A DNA stretch of 64,000 nucleotides, taken from NCBI GenBank assembly GCA_049325415.1, contig JBMOLL010000053.1, positions 1 through 64,000 of the forward strand, in the 5' to 3' direction. This document shows, piece by piece, positions 36,204 to 43,567 of this stretch (the first letter of the stretch is position 1; every line of letters starts with the position of its first letter). The position numbers and the translations under genes are program-made. The DNA comes from JBMOLL01 sp049325415. GTDB taxonomy: Bacteria; Bacteroidota; Bacteroidia; Bacteroidales; GCA-2748055. The notes under the pieces are model-generated. The model did not search any database. It had not been told where the DNA came from and saw only the letters and a list, made by a program, of their open reading frames with translations.

Positions 36204-37016
36204 TCATTTATGTATTTTGTTTTTAATTTCTATCCACCGTTTTGTCCCAATCTCACTTATTTGTCTTTTTTTGGCAAAATCAAATTCAATCCATGCTTTA
36301 TGTGGATTTTCAGGAATTAATTTACCGTTTTTTATTTTGTCTTTAAGTGTATTATATGCTTCATGAAATCGCTTGTCATTCTTTGCAATATCATAAAATG
36401 ACAAAACATAAACATAGTAAAACAGATTATATCGTAAAAATGGGTACTCTATTTTCATAAAAGTTGAACCAATCCCGAAGTTACATGGGCCAATCGGCTG
36501 GCGAATTTCCCAATGTTGCAATAAAAAATCTACTCCTTTATTCAATTTGTCTATGTCGTCAGCAGAATTATCTCTAAATCGAAAAGCATCCAATACATAT
36601 AAAGTTGTTCCAGGGTTGCTTGCATCAGTCAGTGGAGATTTTCCAAGTTTTACAGTCGCACATCTCCAACCACCATCATTCCATTGAGTGTCAAGCATCC
36701 ATTTGTAGCTTGTCTCAATCCTTATATCATTTTTTAAACCAAGTCTCCCTAATCCTGCTATTATCCGAGCTGTCAAACAAGGAAGTTTTGAGCTTTTGGG
36801 TGAATATTTAAAACAACCTTCCGGAGTTTGGTACGAGAAGATAAAATCAACGGTATCTGCAATCTCTGAATTATCATTAATCGAATAACCAATCTCTCCA
36901 AGAACTGATAAAGTATCAATGGTCGAAAATCCAAAGGGAGCGTGAATGTCTCCATCTGCTCTTGACCAAAATTGTCCACCATTATCGTTTTGTCTTTGTA
37001 ATATTTTCTCAATCAT
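36204..37016 (-). CDS. Prenyltransferase/squalene-cyclase-like alpha-toroid protein (AT-rich copy)
   Basis: A 270-residue all-helical protein with repeats of the form DGGW (NDGGWRCATVKLGKSP) and SNPGTTLYVLDAFRFR, typical of alpha/alpha toroid folds of squalene cyclase and prenyltransferase relatives. The catalytic DxDD or zinc-site motifs are not evident, so the activity is unclear. It is a clear paralogue of 50171-50995: both share GPCxxGxGSxFMKxExPF and RYNLFYYVYxLSFY, but this copy is much richer in A+T, so one of them came from elsewhere. Confidence 0.75.
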   Translation of the reverse strand: MIEKILQRQNDNGGQFWSRADGDIHAPFGFSTIDTLSVLGEIGYSINDNSEIADTVDFIFSYQTPEGCFKYSPKSSKLPCLTARIIAGLGRLGLKNDIRIETSYKWMLDTQWNDGGWRCATVKLGKSPLTDASNPGTTLYVLDAFRFRDNSADDIDKLNKGVDFLLQHWEIRQPIGPCNFGIGSTFMKIEYPFLRYNLFYYVYVLSFYDIAKNDKRFHEAYNTLKDKIKNGKLIPENPHKAWIEFDFAKKRQISEIGTKRWIEIKNKIHK

Positions 37017-37054
37017 TAGCTTGTTGTCATTATTGCAGGGTGTCCGTTTTGCTT

Positions 37055-37379
37055 GCCGCTAACTCCTTTATATGATCTCACCCCCCCTCCCACCTGCACC
37101 TCTCTCCCCCTCGCCGAGGTGATATTGAGTGCCTCATTCTCTTAACTGGCTTTTACCGGGTTGAGACCGCAATACAAGTTAACCTTTAAGGGAAATATAA
37201 ACAAGACTTTGCAGTAAAATATACGGGCGGAACGGCTGGCGATTCCGGGCTAAACGCCTTTTGAACCCACCTGGTAAAGGACAATAACGAAGGTAACAAA
37301 CTGTATAGCTGAAAATACCCCCCAGGCCAGCATTTTTTGCCAGGCTATTTTCTGCCCCGGGTTTAGTAATTGTTATACC
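37055..37379 (-). repeat. Cassette spacer with long repeat (site 2)
   Basis: In gene direction it begins with GGTATAACAATTAC 40 bases after the stop of the 37419-38216 gene and ends with GTTAGCGGC, 45 bases before the ATG at 37016. The part 37062-37215 (with TTGAGACCGCAATACAAG on the plus strand, and GGGAAATATAAACAAG) is nearly identical to 40728-40875 and related to 44505-44645. Confidence 0.65.
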
Positions 37380-37418
37380 ATAATGCAAATACCAACATTT
37401 AATCGTCTGCAGTACCGG

Positions 37419-38216
37419 TTACCGGTAGCTGGATTCTTTCGTGTCTTCATTTACAAATTTCAACCGAATCCCGATACCTTTATGCTTTGTGAGCTCTTTC
37501 AGACGACTCCTTTCGTACCATTTCAGATCACGGTATTCCTTTTGAAAATGAATAAAGGACAGATCATTTAAATATCGTTCATATTCCACATAATAACTGT
37601 CCAGCAAGCTGATGAGATCCTGATAATTGTTTTTGCTGTTGAGCCGGATCTGCAGGTACAAGGAATCAGATCCGATGATCGCTCCCAGTTTTTCCTGTAA
37701 AGCCTTGCCGCTGTATACAGAGTCATCAATGAATATGCTTTGACCACAGATTGTAAAGTCCAGTATATCCGGGCTTAAGGTATCAAACTTAAAAAAAAAG
37801 GAGGGCAACTCCAGAGGCGGAAGAGTATATACAATGCCGGCACTGTCGTCAATTTCGTTTGTCAGAAAGACTATCCCCGGAAATCCTCCATCCCTGAAGG
37901 CGTTGAGAATGGAATCGATGGTGGCATAATTCACTGATTTCGGACAAATAAAAGCTATCCTGAAAAAGTTACTTCCATTATAGCATTCGATGTAGTTAAA
38001 AATGTCGGCGCGAAAACTTTTTAAATCCTTAATTTCTTTACCGTTACAACTTAATCTCCCGTTTTCGTATTTCACGAAGGCATATCGCAGCGAGAGATAT
38101 GATCCAATCCTTTCGGCATGTGCGGAAGATGGCAATTCCAGGCTTTTCTTACACGAAACAGAAATAATCAGCAAAAGGATCATCAGAACTGCCAGAGATC
38201 TATTCGTTGTTTTCAT
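37419..38216 (-). CDS. Lipoprotein with two ExbD-like half-repeats (island cassette)
   Basis: A 265-residue lipoprotein (lipobox IISVSC). Two stretches, about 55-120 (LSCNGKEIKDLKSFRADIF, then YATIDSILNAFRDGGFPGIV) and about 160-215 (FTICGQSIFIDDSVYSG, then YQDLISLLDSYYVEY), follow the strand-helix pattern of the periplasmic ExbD/TolR domain. The match is weak and only a suggestion. There is no ExbB gene nearby. It is otherwise unknown. Confidence 0.6.
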   Translation of the reverse strand: MKTTNRSLAVLMILLLIISVSCKKSLELPSSAHAERIGSYLSLRYAFVKYENGRLSCNGKEIKDLKSFRADIFNYIECYNGSNFFRIAFICPKSVNYATIDSILNAFRDGGFPGIVFLTNEIDDSAGIVYTLPPLELPSFFFKFDTLSPDILDFTICGQSIFIDDSVYSGKALQEKLGAIIGSDSLYLQIRLNSKNNYQDLISLLDSYYVEYERYLNDLSFIHFQKEYRDLKWYERSRLKELTKHKGIGIRLKFVNEDTKESSYR

Positions 38217-38243
38217 ATGCCGGGCGGTTTACTTTTTTAATAA

Positions 38244-38408
38244 TCTCCTCCCCACCTAACTCCCCAAGGAATTTTAATATTTCATCGAATGCCATGTTGC
38301 GGGATGAGTTGGGGCGTACCTTTTCATACCCATGTCTGTTTCATTATATGTACGAAATTTCATTATAGACTGTAAACCAGCATTGAACAGGACAATTTAT
38401 TATTCCCG
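38244..38408 (-). repeat. ~155 bp direct repeat flanking the ParE module, left copy (site 3)
   Basis: Nearly the same as 38944-39107. Both contain CCACCTAACTCCCC, TTTCATCGAAT, TTGCGGGATGAGTTGGGGC and ACCTTTTCATACCCATGTCT (plus strand). In gene direction this copy ends in GTTAGGTGGG, 42 bases before the ATG at 38216. It also holds a 31-codon frame (38200-38295, starting MAFDEILKFLGELGG) that overlaps that ATG; the other copy has only MSFDEILIFQGELGG before a stop, so this is probably a relic rather than a gene. Confidence 0.8.
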
Positions 38409-38417
38409 GTGGTTAAT

Positions 38418-38723
38418 TTATTTCTTCAAAGCTTTGGAATTTGAAAGAAGCCGTGAGCTATGATGAACTGTTAGAATATGAATCGAATTCTCGTCAACAA
38501 TTCTATATACTATCCTGTAACTCCCTCTGATTATTTGACGGAATGCTTCATCCTCAAATTCAGGAACCATAGGCCCTGCTTTTGGATGTTCTTCAAGAAT
38601 ATCAACACTTTCGAAAAGTTCAAGAACAGTTATCTCTGCATAACGCACAGAATCTTTAGCGATATAATCACCAATATCATTTAAATCATTGATAGCGTTG
38701 TCGGTCCAGACTATTTTAACCAT
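38418..38723 (-). CDS. ParE/RelE-family toxin
   Basis: A 101-residue toxin of the RelE/ParE superfamily: IVWTDNAINDLNDIGDYIA at the N terminus, LEEHPKAGPMVPEF, and the C-terminal core FRQIIRGSYRIVYRIVDEN, HILTVHHSSR. ParE-type toxins poison gyrase; RelE types cut ribosome-bound mRNA. The set of residues here (RGSYRIVYR) looks more ParE-like. It overlaps the antitoxin gene by 13 bases. The module sits between two direct repeats and may have moved as one unit. Confidence 0.88.
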   Translation of the reverse strand: MVKIVWTDNAINDLNDIGDYIAKDSVRYAEITVLELFESVDILEEHPKAGPMVPEFEDEAFRQIIRGSYRIVYRIVDENSIHILTVHHSSRLLSNSKALKK

Positions 38724-38899
38724 TTTCCAAGCTTTTGTTTAGCTTCTTCCTTGGTATTTGTATTTCCATTTAATGAATCCGACAAACCTTTTTGGACTTT
38801 TTCAACAAAGATAATATGGTCAATTACCTGATCAATTGTAAGATTTTCAGGTAGTTTATCCATGGAATTTATCAATTGAGTCTTTGTAATCATTGTCAT
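38711..38899 (-). CDS. Antitoxin of the ParE/RelE module
   Basis: A 62-residue acidic/helical protein (KTQLINSMDKLPENLTIDQV, then KEEAKQKLGKWLK) just upstream of the toxin and overlapping it by 13 bases, the standard antitoxin position. It resembles short addiction-module antitoxins of Bacteroidota that lack a clear DNA-binding domain. A second in-frame ATG at 38893 is possible. A near-consensus promoter lies 11 bases upstream, giving a very short leader. Confidence 0.8.
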   Translation of the reverse strand: MTMITKTQLINSMDKLPENLTIDQVIDHIIFVEKVQKGLSDSLNGNTNTKEEAKQKLGKWLK

Positions 38900-38909
38900 T
38901 GTGTTTCCT

Positions 38910-38941
38910 CAAATATACAAAATCAACGACTTAATATCAAA
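38910..38941 (-). promoter_or_regulatory. Bacteroidota promoter of the toxin-antitoxin pair
   Basis: On the minus strand: -33 TTTG (38941-38938), a 20-base spacer, and -7 TATATTTG (38917-38910), a match to TTTG-N19/20-TAnnTTTG. Transcription should begin a few bases before the antitoxin ATG. The -33 box is at the very edge of the right-hand direct repeat. Confidence 0.6.
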
Positions 38942-38943
38942 GA

Positions 38944-39107
38944 ACTCCTACCCACCTAACTCCCCCTGGAATATTAATATTTCATCGAATGACATTTTGC
39001 GGGATGAGTTGGGGCTTACCTTTTCATACCCATGTCTGTTTCATTAAAAGAACAAAATTTCATTATAGACCGTACACCGGCATTGCACAGGACCAATTGT
39101 TATCGGC
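38944..39107 (-). repeat. ~155 bp direct repeat flanking the ParE module, right copy (site 4)
   Basis: Partner of 38244-38408. In gene direction it begins with GCCGATAACAATTGG about 20 bases after the stop of the 39127-39540 gene and ends in GTTAGGTGGG, 59 bases before the antitoxin ATG. GTTAGGT is a full match to the attC R' consensus GTTRRRY. Confidence 0.8.
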
Positions 39108-39126
39108 AGGCGTTTGAACTCCGGGA

Positions 39127-39540
39127 TCATTCAATTAAGACCTTGTGTTCAATGATTGAACTATCCCTGCTAATAAAATTCAGTGAGTATTGACCTTTCA
39201 CCCATGTTTTAAATTCATATGATAATACTTTTACAGTTGGAACTGTTAAACATATTGTCTCTTCTTCCAATGCTCCAAATGCTTTTATATTAACTGTTTT
39301 GCCATTGGTTACTACCATAAAATCAGTGATATAATTGCAATCATTTGGTACCGGACAATAAACATCGAATGAAATTACTTTGCCTGTAGTACCCGTTGAA
39401 TCTCCAATTACTTTACTGATATACCATTGATCGAGTCCTATAGGAATTTCGCTTGAATATTTATCACACCCAAAACTAAAAAGCAATATTACAATTAAGC
39501 TAAACAGGGGGCTGAAAATTTGCATTTTAATCGTTTTCAT
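39127..39540 (-). CDS. Small lipoprotein of unknown function (island cassette)
   Basis: A 137-residue lipoprotein (lipobox FSFGC near residue 25, then a beta-rich body: KVISFDVYCPVPNDCNYI, VKVLSYEFKTWVKGQYSLNF). It resembles exported Ig-like or GOLD-like orphan proteins only in general features. No family recognised. Confidence 0.6.
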   Translation of the reverse strand: MKTIKMQIFSPLFSLIVILLFSFGCDKYSSEIPIGLDQWYISKVIGDSTGTTGKVISFDVYCPVPNDCNYITDFMVVTNGKTVNIKAFGALEEETICLTVPTVKVLSYEFKTWVKGQYSLNFISRDSSIIEHKVLIE

Positions 39541-39577
39541 ACTTATGTAACTTAATTCGTAATGGTATCAATCGCTT

Positions 39578-39713
39578 ACCGCTAACGGTCCGACGGTATG
39601 GACTGCGCCGACCGTTGAAGCATTATACTTTTGTATTTAGGGTTATATATAAATATACGATTTACTTTCTTTTTATCGGTAAAACAGGCGTTGGCTATAC
39701 CGTGCTTAGGTTC
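39578..39713 (-). repeat. attC-like palindromic spacer (site 5)
   Basis: In gene direction: CCTAAGC right after the stop of the LRR gene, arm CACGGTATAGCCAACGCC, a centre of about 75 bases, arm GGCGCAGTCCATACCGT, then GTTAGCGGTAA, 44 bases before the ATG at 39540. The arms pair at ACGGTAT/ATACCGT and CGCC/GGCG with an unpaired inner bulge, as in attC sites. Confidence 0.65.
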
Positions 39714-39719
39714 TGAAAA

Positions 39720-40655
39720 TTAATTGCATATTACAAAACTGAAATCAGCCAAATTGTTATCAACTTCTACACTTGAAGGAAAAGGCAATTCCCATACACA
39801 TATAGTTACAAGACTCGGCAAGAAATAAAGTGATAATTTCTCGAGATCTCTGCTCTGCGAGATATCTATTTCGTTAACATCAAAATATGAAACAGTCAAT
39901 TCTTTTAATTCACTACAATTCGACAAATCCAATTCGGTGATATTGACCTGTGTGCCACCTACTAATAATTCCTTTAAATGAATATTCCTTGAGAAATCAA
40001 TATTTGTAAGTGGAGCACCTATCTTTAGGATTTCTAAATTGATATTATTCGTAATATCCAATTCAGTTAATGCATAAGTCAACATTTCAAAACTATACAA
40101 GTTTATATTTGTCGAGAGATCAATGTTGGTAATATTTGTAAATCCGATGTTTAGATCTCGCAGATTCTTCAAGCCAATAATATTAAGTGTATCAATCTCA
40201 TTCAAACAACAATTTATATATTCCAATTTGATATTATGAGATAGATCAATTGTCCCTTTTATACCACTGTCATAACACTTTAAATATTTCAACTTGGGAT
40301 TACTACTTAAATCTAAAGGTCCATTGATCTTATTATTACTGCAATCAAGGAAGACTAGGTTAACAAAGGCCTCAATGCCTGTCAAATCTTCAATTTTACC
40401 GAAGTTAGAAAGTACATTTTGGTGATCGAAAAGATTCAAACTGTCAACTACTTCTGCTTCCTGGAAACTGATTTCACAATCGCAATCTGAATCGTATCCA
40501 GCTGCAATCAGTTTTTCTTTAAAATTTGCATCTGGTATTGGCACATGGTATCCAGGGATAAATACAGTTCCTTCGGTGCATTTCTCTTCTAATTTCTCGC
40601 AAGAAATTATAGATAACAAAATGAAGATTATGTATGTACGAACCTTAATTCTCAT
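39720..40655 (-). CDS. Leucine-rich-repeat lipoprotein (island cassette)
   Basis: A 311-residue lipoprotein (lipobox LSIISC). After a ~70-residue cap (IPDANFKEKLIAAGYD, then ISFQEAEVV) there are about nine LRRs of 20-22 residues (LVFLDCSNNKINGPLDLSSN, LRDLNIGFTNITNIDLSTN and so on). The cap and LRR type are those of Bacteroidota surface or periplasmic LRR proteins related to internalin-like folds. Ligand unknown. It is AT-rich like its neighbours. Confidence 0.8.
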   Translation of the reverse strand: MRIKVRTYIIFILLSIISCEKLEEKCTEGTVFIPGYHVPIPDANFKEKLIAAGYDSDCDCEISFQEAEVVDSLNLFDHQNVLSNFGKIEDLTGIEAFVNLVFLDCSNNKINGPLDLSSNPKLKYLKCYDSGIKGTIDLSHNIKLEYINCCLNEIDTLNIIGLKNLRDLNIGFTNITNIDLSTNINLYSFEMLTYALTELDITNNINLEILKIGAPLTNIDFSRNIHLKELLVGGTQVNITELDLSNCSELKELTVSYFDVNEIDISQSRDLEKLSLYFLPSLVTICVWELPFPSSVEVDNNLADFSFVICN

Positions 40656-40721
40656 TGTTGGGTTTTATGAATTAACGAACTTTTAGTTTTTTATATTGAA
40701 CGAACTGGTGTGCAATTTTTT

Positions 40722-40880
40722 GAACCTAACCTATTTATATGATCTCACCCCCTTCCCACCTGCATCGCTATCCCCCTCGACGGGGCGATATTGAGTGCCT
40801 CCTTCTCTCAACTGACTTTTACCGGGTTGAGACCGCAATACAAGTTAATCTTTAAGGGAAATATAAACAAGCCTTCCCGG
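40722..40880 (-). repeat. Long spacer repeat, second copy (site 6)
   Basis: 40728-40875 repeats 37062-37215 with few changes. In gene direction it ends in ATAGGTTAGGTTC, 73 bases before the ATG at 40655; GTTAGGT fits GTTRRRY. The rest of the gap (40881-41267) has a G-rich stretch and no believable gene. Confidence 0.7.
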
Positions 40881-41220
40881 GAAAAACTGCAGGAGGCGAT
40901 GCGGGGGATTACGGGGAGGGACAGGAGGGAGGGGGCGGTTCTGACCAGCCAAAATCCAGAGAATGCAGGATTTACCCCAATACACCCTGGATTAGTTTTG
41001 ATTTTTACAAAACACGGGAGGCCGAAGGCCTACAGACAGCAGAGGAGAAAAATAAAATGAGTACACTCCAGGTAATCCGGAATAAATTAACCGGGAGAGC
41101 TTTTGCTGTTGGTAAACGCCAGACCCCTTATGTCGGTCTGAGTAAATTTGCAGCATAATTTTTTCTAAAAAATTTGGTTTTGCCATAGAACAGTTTTAGC
41201 TGCTGCCGTGCTGTTTCTCT

Positions 41221-41244
41221 GCAAACATAGGGCTCCATGTTTGC
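41221..41244. other. 24-base palindrome after the PP2C gene
   Basis: GCAAACAT at 41221-41228 pairs with ATGTTTGC at 41237-41244, and the eight bases between can also partly pair. It is 24 bases beyond the PP2C stop. There is no T tract on the minus strand, so it is not a classic terminator; it may be the hairpin part of a cassette end. Confidence 0.5.
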
Positions 41245-41267
41245 TCAGCTGCTTGCATAAGCGGTAG

Positions 41268-42035
41268 TCATGATGCACTATATCTTGCAATTGCTACGCT
41301 GATGTTATCAATGCCACCACGCCTATTTGCAAGTGAAATTAAGTCGTTCGCTGTTTTGTAAATATTGCCCTTTACTGTTTTTATAATCTCTTTCTCGTCA
41401 ACCATACCATATAAACCATCACTACAAAGCATTAATGTTTCATCATCTATTTCTTGCTCGAAAATATCAGGTGTAACAGTTTCGGATAGGCCAAGTGCCT
41501 TAGTCAAAATATTTCTTCGTGGATGATTGATAGCTTGTTCTTTAGTGATTATTTTATTGTCCAACATTACTTGAACGGCTGAATGATCTTTGGTAATTTG
41601 TCGGAGTGATTTATTAGGATTAATTATATATGCTCTTGAATCGCCAACATTAACAATATATATGTGATTGTCAACAATAATTGCACCAACTAAAGTTGTT
41701 CCTATATTTCCTTGTTGATTTTCTGATATTGCCCAAACCTCTTTATTTGCATCTTTTACGGCTTTAGTCAGAACATTTTCAAATTTTATTGTGTCATTAA
41801 TTGATGTGTAATAAAAAATGCTTTCAGCAACTGATTCAATAAATTTTTTTGCAGCAACTTCAGAAGCAACTTCTCCTTTTTTAAGTCCACCCATACCGTC
41901 AGCAACAACAAGAATTCCATAGTTGACTTCGTTTCTAAAACTTTGTGAATTTAAAATTAATGACGCAACACTATCTTGATTGGAAGTTCTCTCCTTGCCA
42001 ATGTCTGTTTTCGTATAAAGTCTAATTGGTAGCAT
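41268..42035 (-). CDS. PP2C-family Ser/Thr protein phosphatase
   Basis: A 255-residue PP2C (PPM) phosphatase with all metal-site motifs: DIGKERTSNQDSV, VVADGMGGL, GTTLVGAI, NVGDSRAYI, CSDGLYGMV and GGIDNISVAI. It removes phosphate from Ser/Thr. It is the last gene of a three-gene unit, 22 bases after the kinase, and probably reverses that kinase. No membrane segment. Confidence 0.95.
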   Translation of the reverse strand: MLPIRLYTKTDIGKERTSNQDSVASLILNSQSFRNEVNYGILVVADGMGGLKKGEVASEVAAKKFIESVAESIFYYTSINDTIKFENVLTKAVKDANKEVWAISENQQGNIGTTLVGAIIVDNHIYIVNVGDSRAYIINPNKSLRQITKDHSAVQVMLDNKIITKEQAINHPRRNILTKALGLSETVTPDIFEQEIDDETLMLCSDGLYGMVDEKEIIKTVKGNIYKTANDLISLANRRGGIDNISVAIARYSAS

Positions 42036-42057
42036 TCTCCTATTGTTAGAAATTTCA

Positions 42058-42885
42058 CTAAGATAATTTTTGATAAATTGGTTTTAGTGTGTCTATTACT
42101 TGTTGCATATTTTGGTATCTTTCGTTTACATTAATCTTAATCATCTTGAGAATTGCAGTATCAAGTTCGGAAGAAATAGATGAATGATTTTGAGAGGATG
42201 GAGTTGGAACTGTATAACTCTGTCCGTTATTTTCATTAAAAACTTGAGGAAGTTTTCCTGTCATCATTTCATAAAATAATACACCTAAAGAATAAATGTC
42301 CGTTCGCTGGTTTACTTCGCCAAATGCAGACGGATGAAACCATTGCTCAGGAGAACAATAGCCAGGAGTTCTCCACATTCCTGCAACTGTCAATGCGATT
42401 GATTCTCTGTTAACATCTTTACCGATTCCCCAATCAGCAACTTTAATTTGATTTTGTTCAGTAAATAAAAGATTAGCTGGCTTAATGTCTCTATGATAAA
42501 TATTTTCTGAATGTGCCAATTTTAAAGCTTCTGCAACAGGAAGTATCACATTTCCCAATGTCCATTTTTGAGAAAAAAGTTTTTTTTGTTCAACAATAAT
42601 GTTAACCATTTTGTCTTTTAAAGACCCACCAGCCATGTATTCCATTACATACCATGGACCATAATTTGGTGGATTGCCGTTTATATTTGACTCGAAAATA
42701 TTAACAACATGAGTATGATTTAGAGATTGAATAATTTTAATTTCTCTTTCAAATCGTTTTATCCTTTCAGGGTCTGGGCGCTTCAATTCCTTTAAAGCGC
42801 CTCTTTGCCCCGTCGCAGATTGAACTTCATATACCTTTCCGAATCCTCCTTCGTCAAGTATTCTTATAATATTCCAAGTTGCCAT
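42058..42885 (-). CDS. Hanks-type Ser/Thr protein kinase
   Basis: A 275-residue kinase consisting of the catalytic domain only. Gly loop GGFGKVYE (13-20), Lys32, HRDIKPANLL with Asp133, metal Asp151 in ADWGIGK (DWG in place of the usual DFG), activation-segment end SPE (178-180), TDIYSLGVLFYEMMTGKLP. No transmembrane or PASTA part. It lies between a DUF6680 membrane protein gene (23-base gap upstream) and a PP2C gene (22-base gap downstream). Kinase-phosphatase pairs are used in type VI secretion and in TerY-type stress modules, but no such partners are here. Confidence 0.95.
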   Translation of the reverse strand: MATWNIIRILDEGGFGKVYEVQSATGQRGALKELKRPDPERIKRFEREIKIIQSLNHTHVVNIFESNINGNPPNYGPWYVMEYMAGGSLKDKMVNIIVEQKKLFSQKWTLGNVILPVAEALKLAHSENIYHRDIKPANLLFTEQNQIKVADWGIGKDVNRESIALTVAGMWRTPGYCSPEQWFHPSAFGEVNQRTDIYSLGVLFYEMMTGKLPQVFNENNGQSYTVPTPSSQNHSSISSELDTAILKMIKINVNERYQNMQQVIDTLKPIYQKLS

Positions 42886-42908
42886 GAGTAGTTAAATATT
42901 TATTGTGA

Positions 42909-43316
42909 TTAATTGTTTGTCATTTGTCTTACTTCGTTTGGGTTAACGAAGCCAGTAAGATGGTCTGTCTGTTTAATTTCTTTGTATCCCAAGTGTTTTG
43001 ATATTTCATACAGCAAATTTAGAAAACGCATATCATATACTTTAGGGTCAAAAAGTGTTGAATTCTGACTCTCCCACAACTTTTCCTTTGCATCCATTAT
43101 TTTTTTATCGTTATAAAAAATAACATCCATTATATTTAGAGCGTCCAAAATCTCATCATTCATTCTCATTTTTTTTCTTTGGGTTAGAAGCGTCAGAAAT
43201 AGGTCTGTCTTTTGTCTCTTCCTTTCCCTTCTACTATTAATTACTAACGAAACTAGCATGGCAGACGTTGGCCCTGCAACAATTGCACATATCGCTATAA
43301 TTACTGGTGTCGTCAT
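42909..43316 (-). CDS. DUF6680-like single-pass membrane protein
   Basis: A 135-residue protein: one membrane helix (about residues 4-26), a basic stop-transfer RRERKRQK, then a helical domain with TLLTQRKKMRMNDEILDALN, IMDVIFYNDKKIMDA, which matches the DUF6680 pattern (ALNxxDxxFYxDKxVxxA). Function unknown. It heads the kinase-phosphatase operon, which suggests it is the membrane-bound substrate or sensor of that pair. Confidence 0.7.
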   Translation of the reverse strand: MTTPVIIAICAIVAGPTSAMLVSLVINSRRERKRQKTDLFLTLLTQRKKMRMNDEILDALNIMDVIFYNDKKIMDAKEKLWESQNSTLFDPKVYDMRFLNLLYEISKHLGYKEIKQTDHLTGFVNPNEVRQMTNN

Positions 43317-43335
43317 TGTTTTATATATTACTTAA

Positions 43336-43343
43336 CAAAGTTA
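43336..43343 (-). promoter_or_regulatory. Candidate -7 box of the DUF6680-kinase-PP2C unit
   Basis: TAACTTTG on the minus strand fits TAnnTTTG, 20 bases before the ATG at 43316. No clear -33 box. Confidence 0.3.
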
Positions 43344-43423
43344 AAAACTAAAACCTTCATTCCGTCCATATTTTTTGTTACAATCATTTCATTTCTTTCA
43401 AATATTATAAAGTTAGCAGTGTT

Positions 43424-43567
43424 CTCCAACGGTTGCAGCAAACGTACCAGCGGTATTTGCAGTGCTGGTTTCAAAGCTCTTACCTTTCAAACTGCTATTT
43501 GCTTCATTAATTCACAAAATTATAAGATCACTAGGACACCCGCATTGCTTATGACCGTGTTAGTGGC
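43424..43567 (-). repeat. attC-like palindromic spacer (site 7)
   Basis: In gene direction: CACTAACACGGT, whose TAA is the stop codon of the cyclase-like gene, then AAGCAATGCGGGTG, a centre, ACCGCTGG, TTTGCTGC and AACCGTTGGAG. AAC..GGT..GCAA pairs with TTGC..ACC..GTT, with bulged bases. It is the best attC look-alike of the window because the stop codon lies inside the first box, as in many integron cassettes. Confidence 0.65.

Noticed and set aside
40791..41186. Short frames on both strands (89 and 64 codons) in the gap before the PP2C gene
   Set aside because: They lie in repeat and G-rich DNA, lack start signals and show no protein-like composition.
41268..42885. Type VI secretion-linked kinase/phosphatase (PpkA/PppA)
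   Set aside because: No T6SS gene is in the window and the kinase lacks the membrane and Fha-linked parts.
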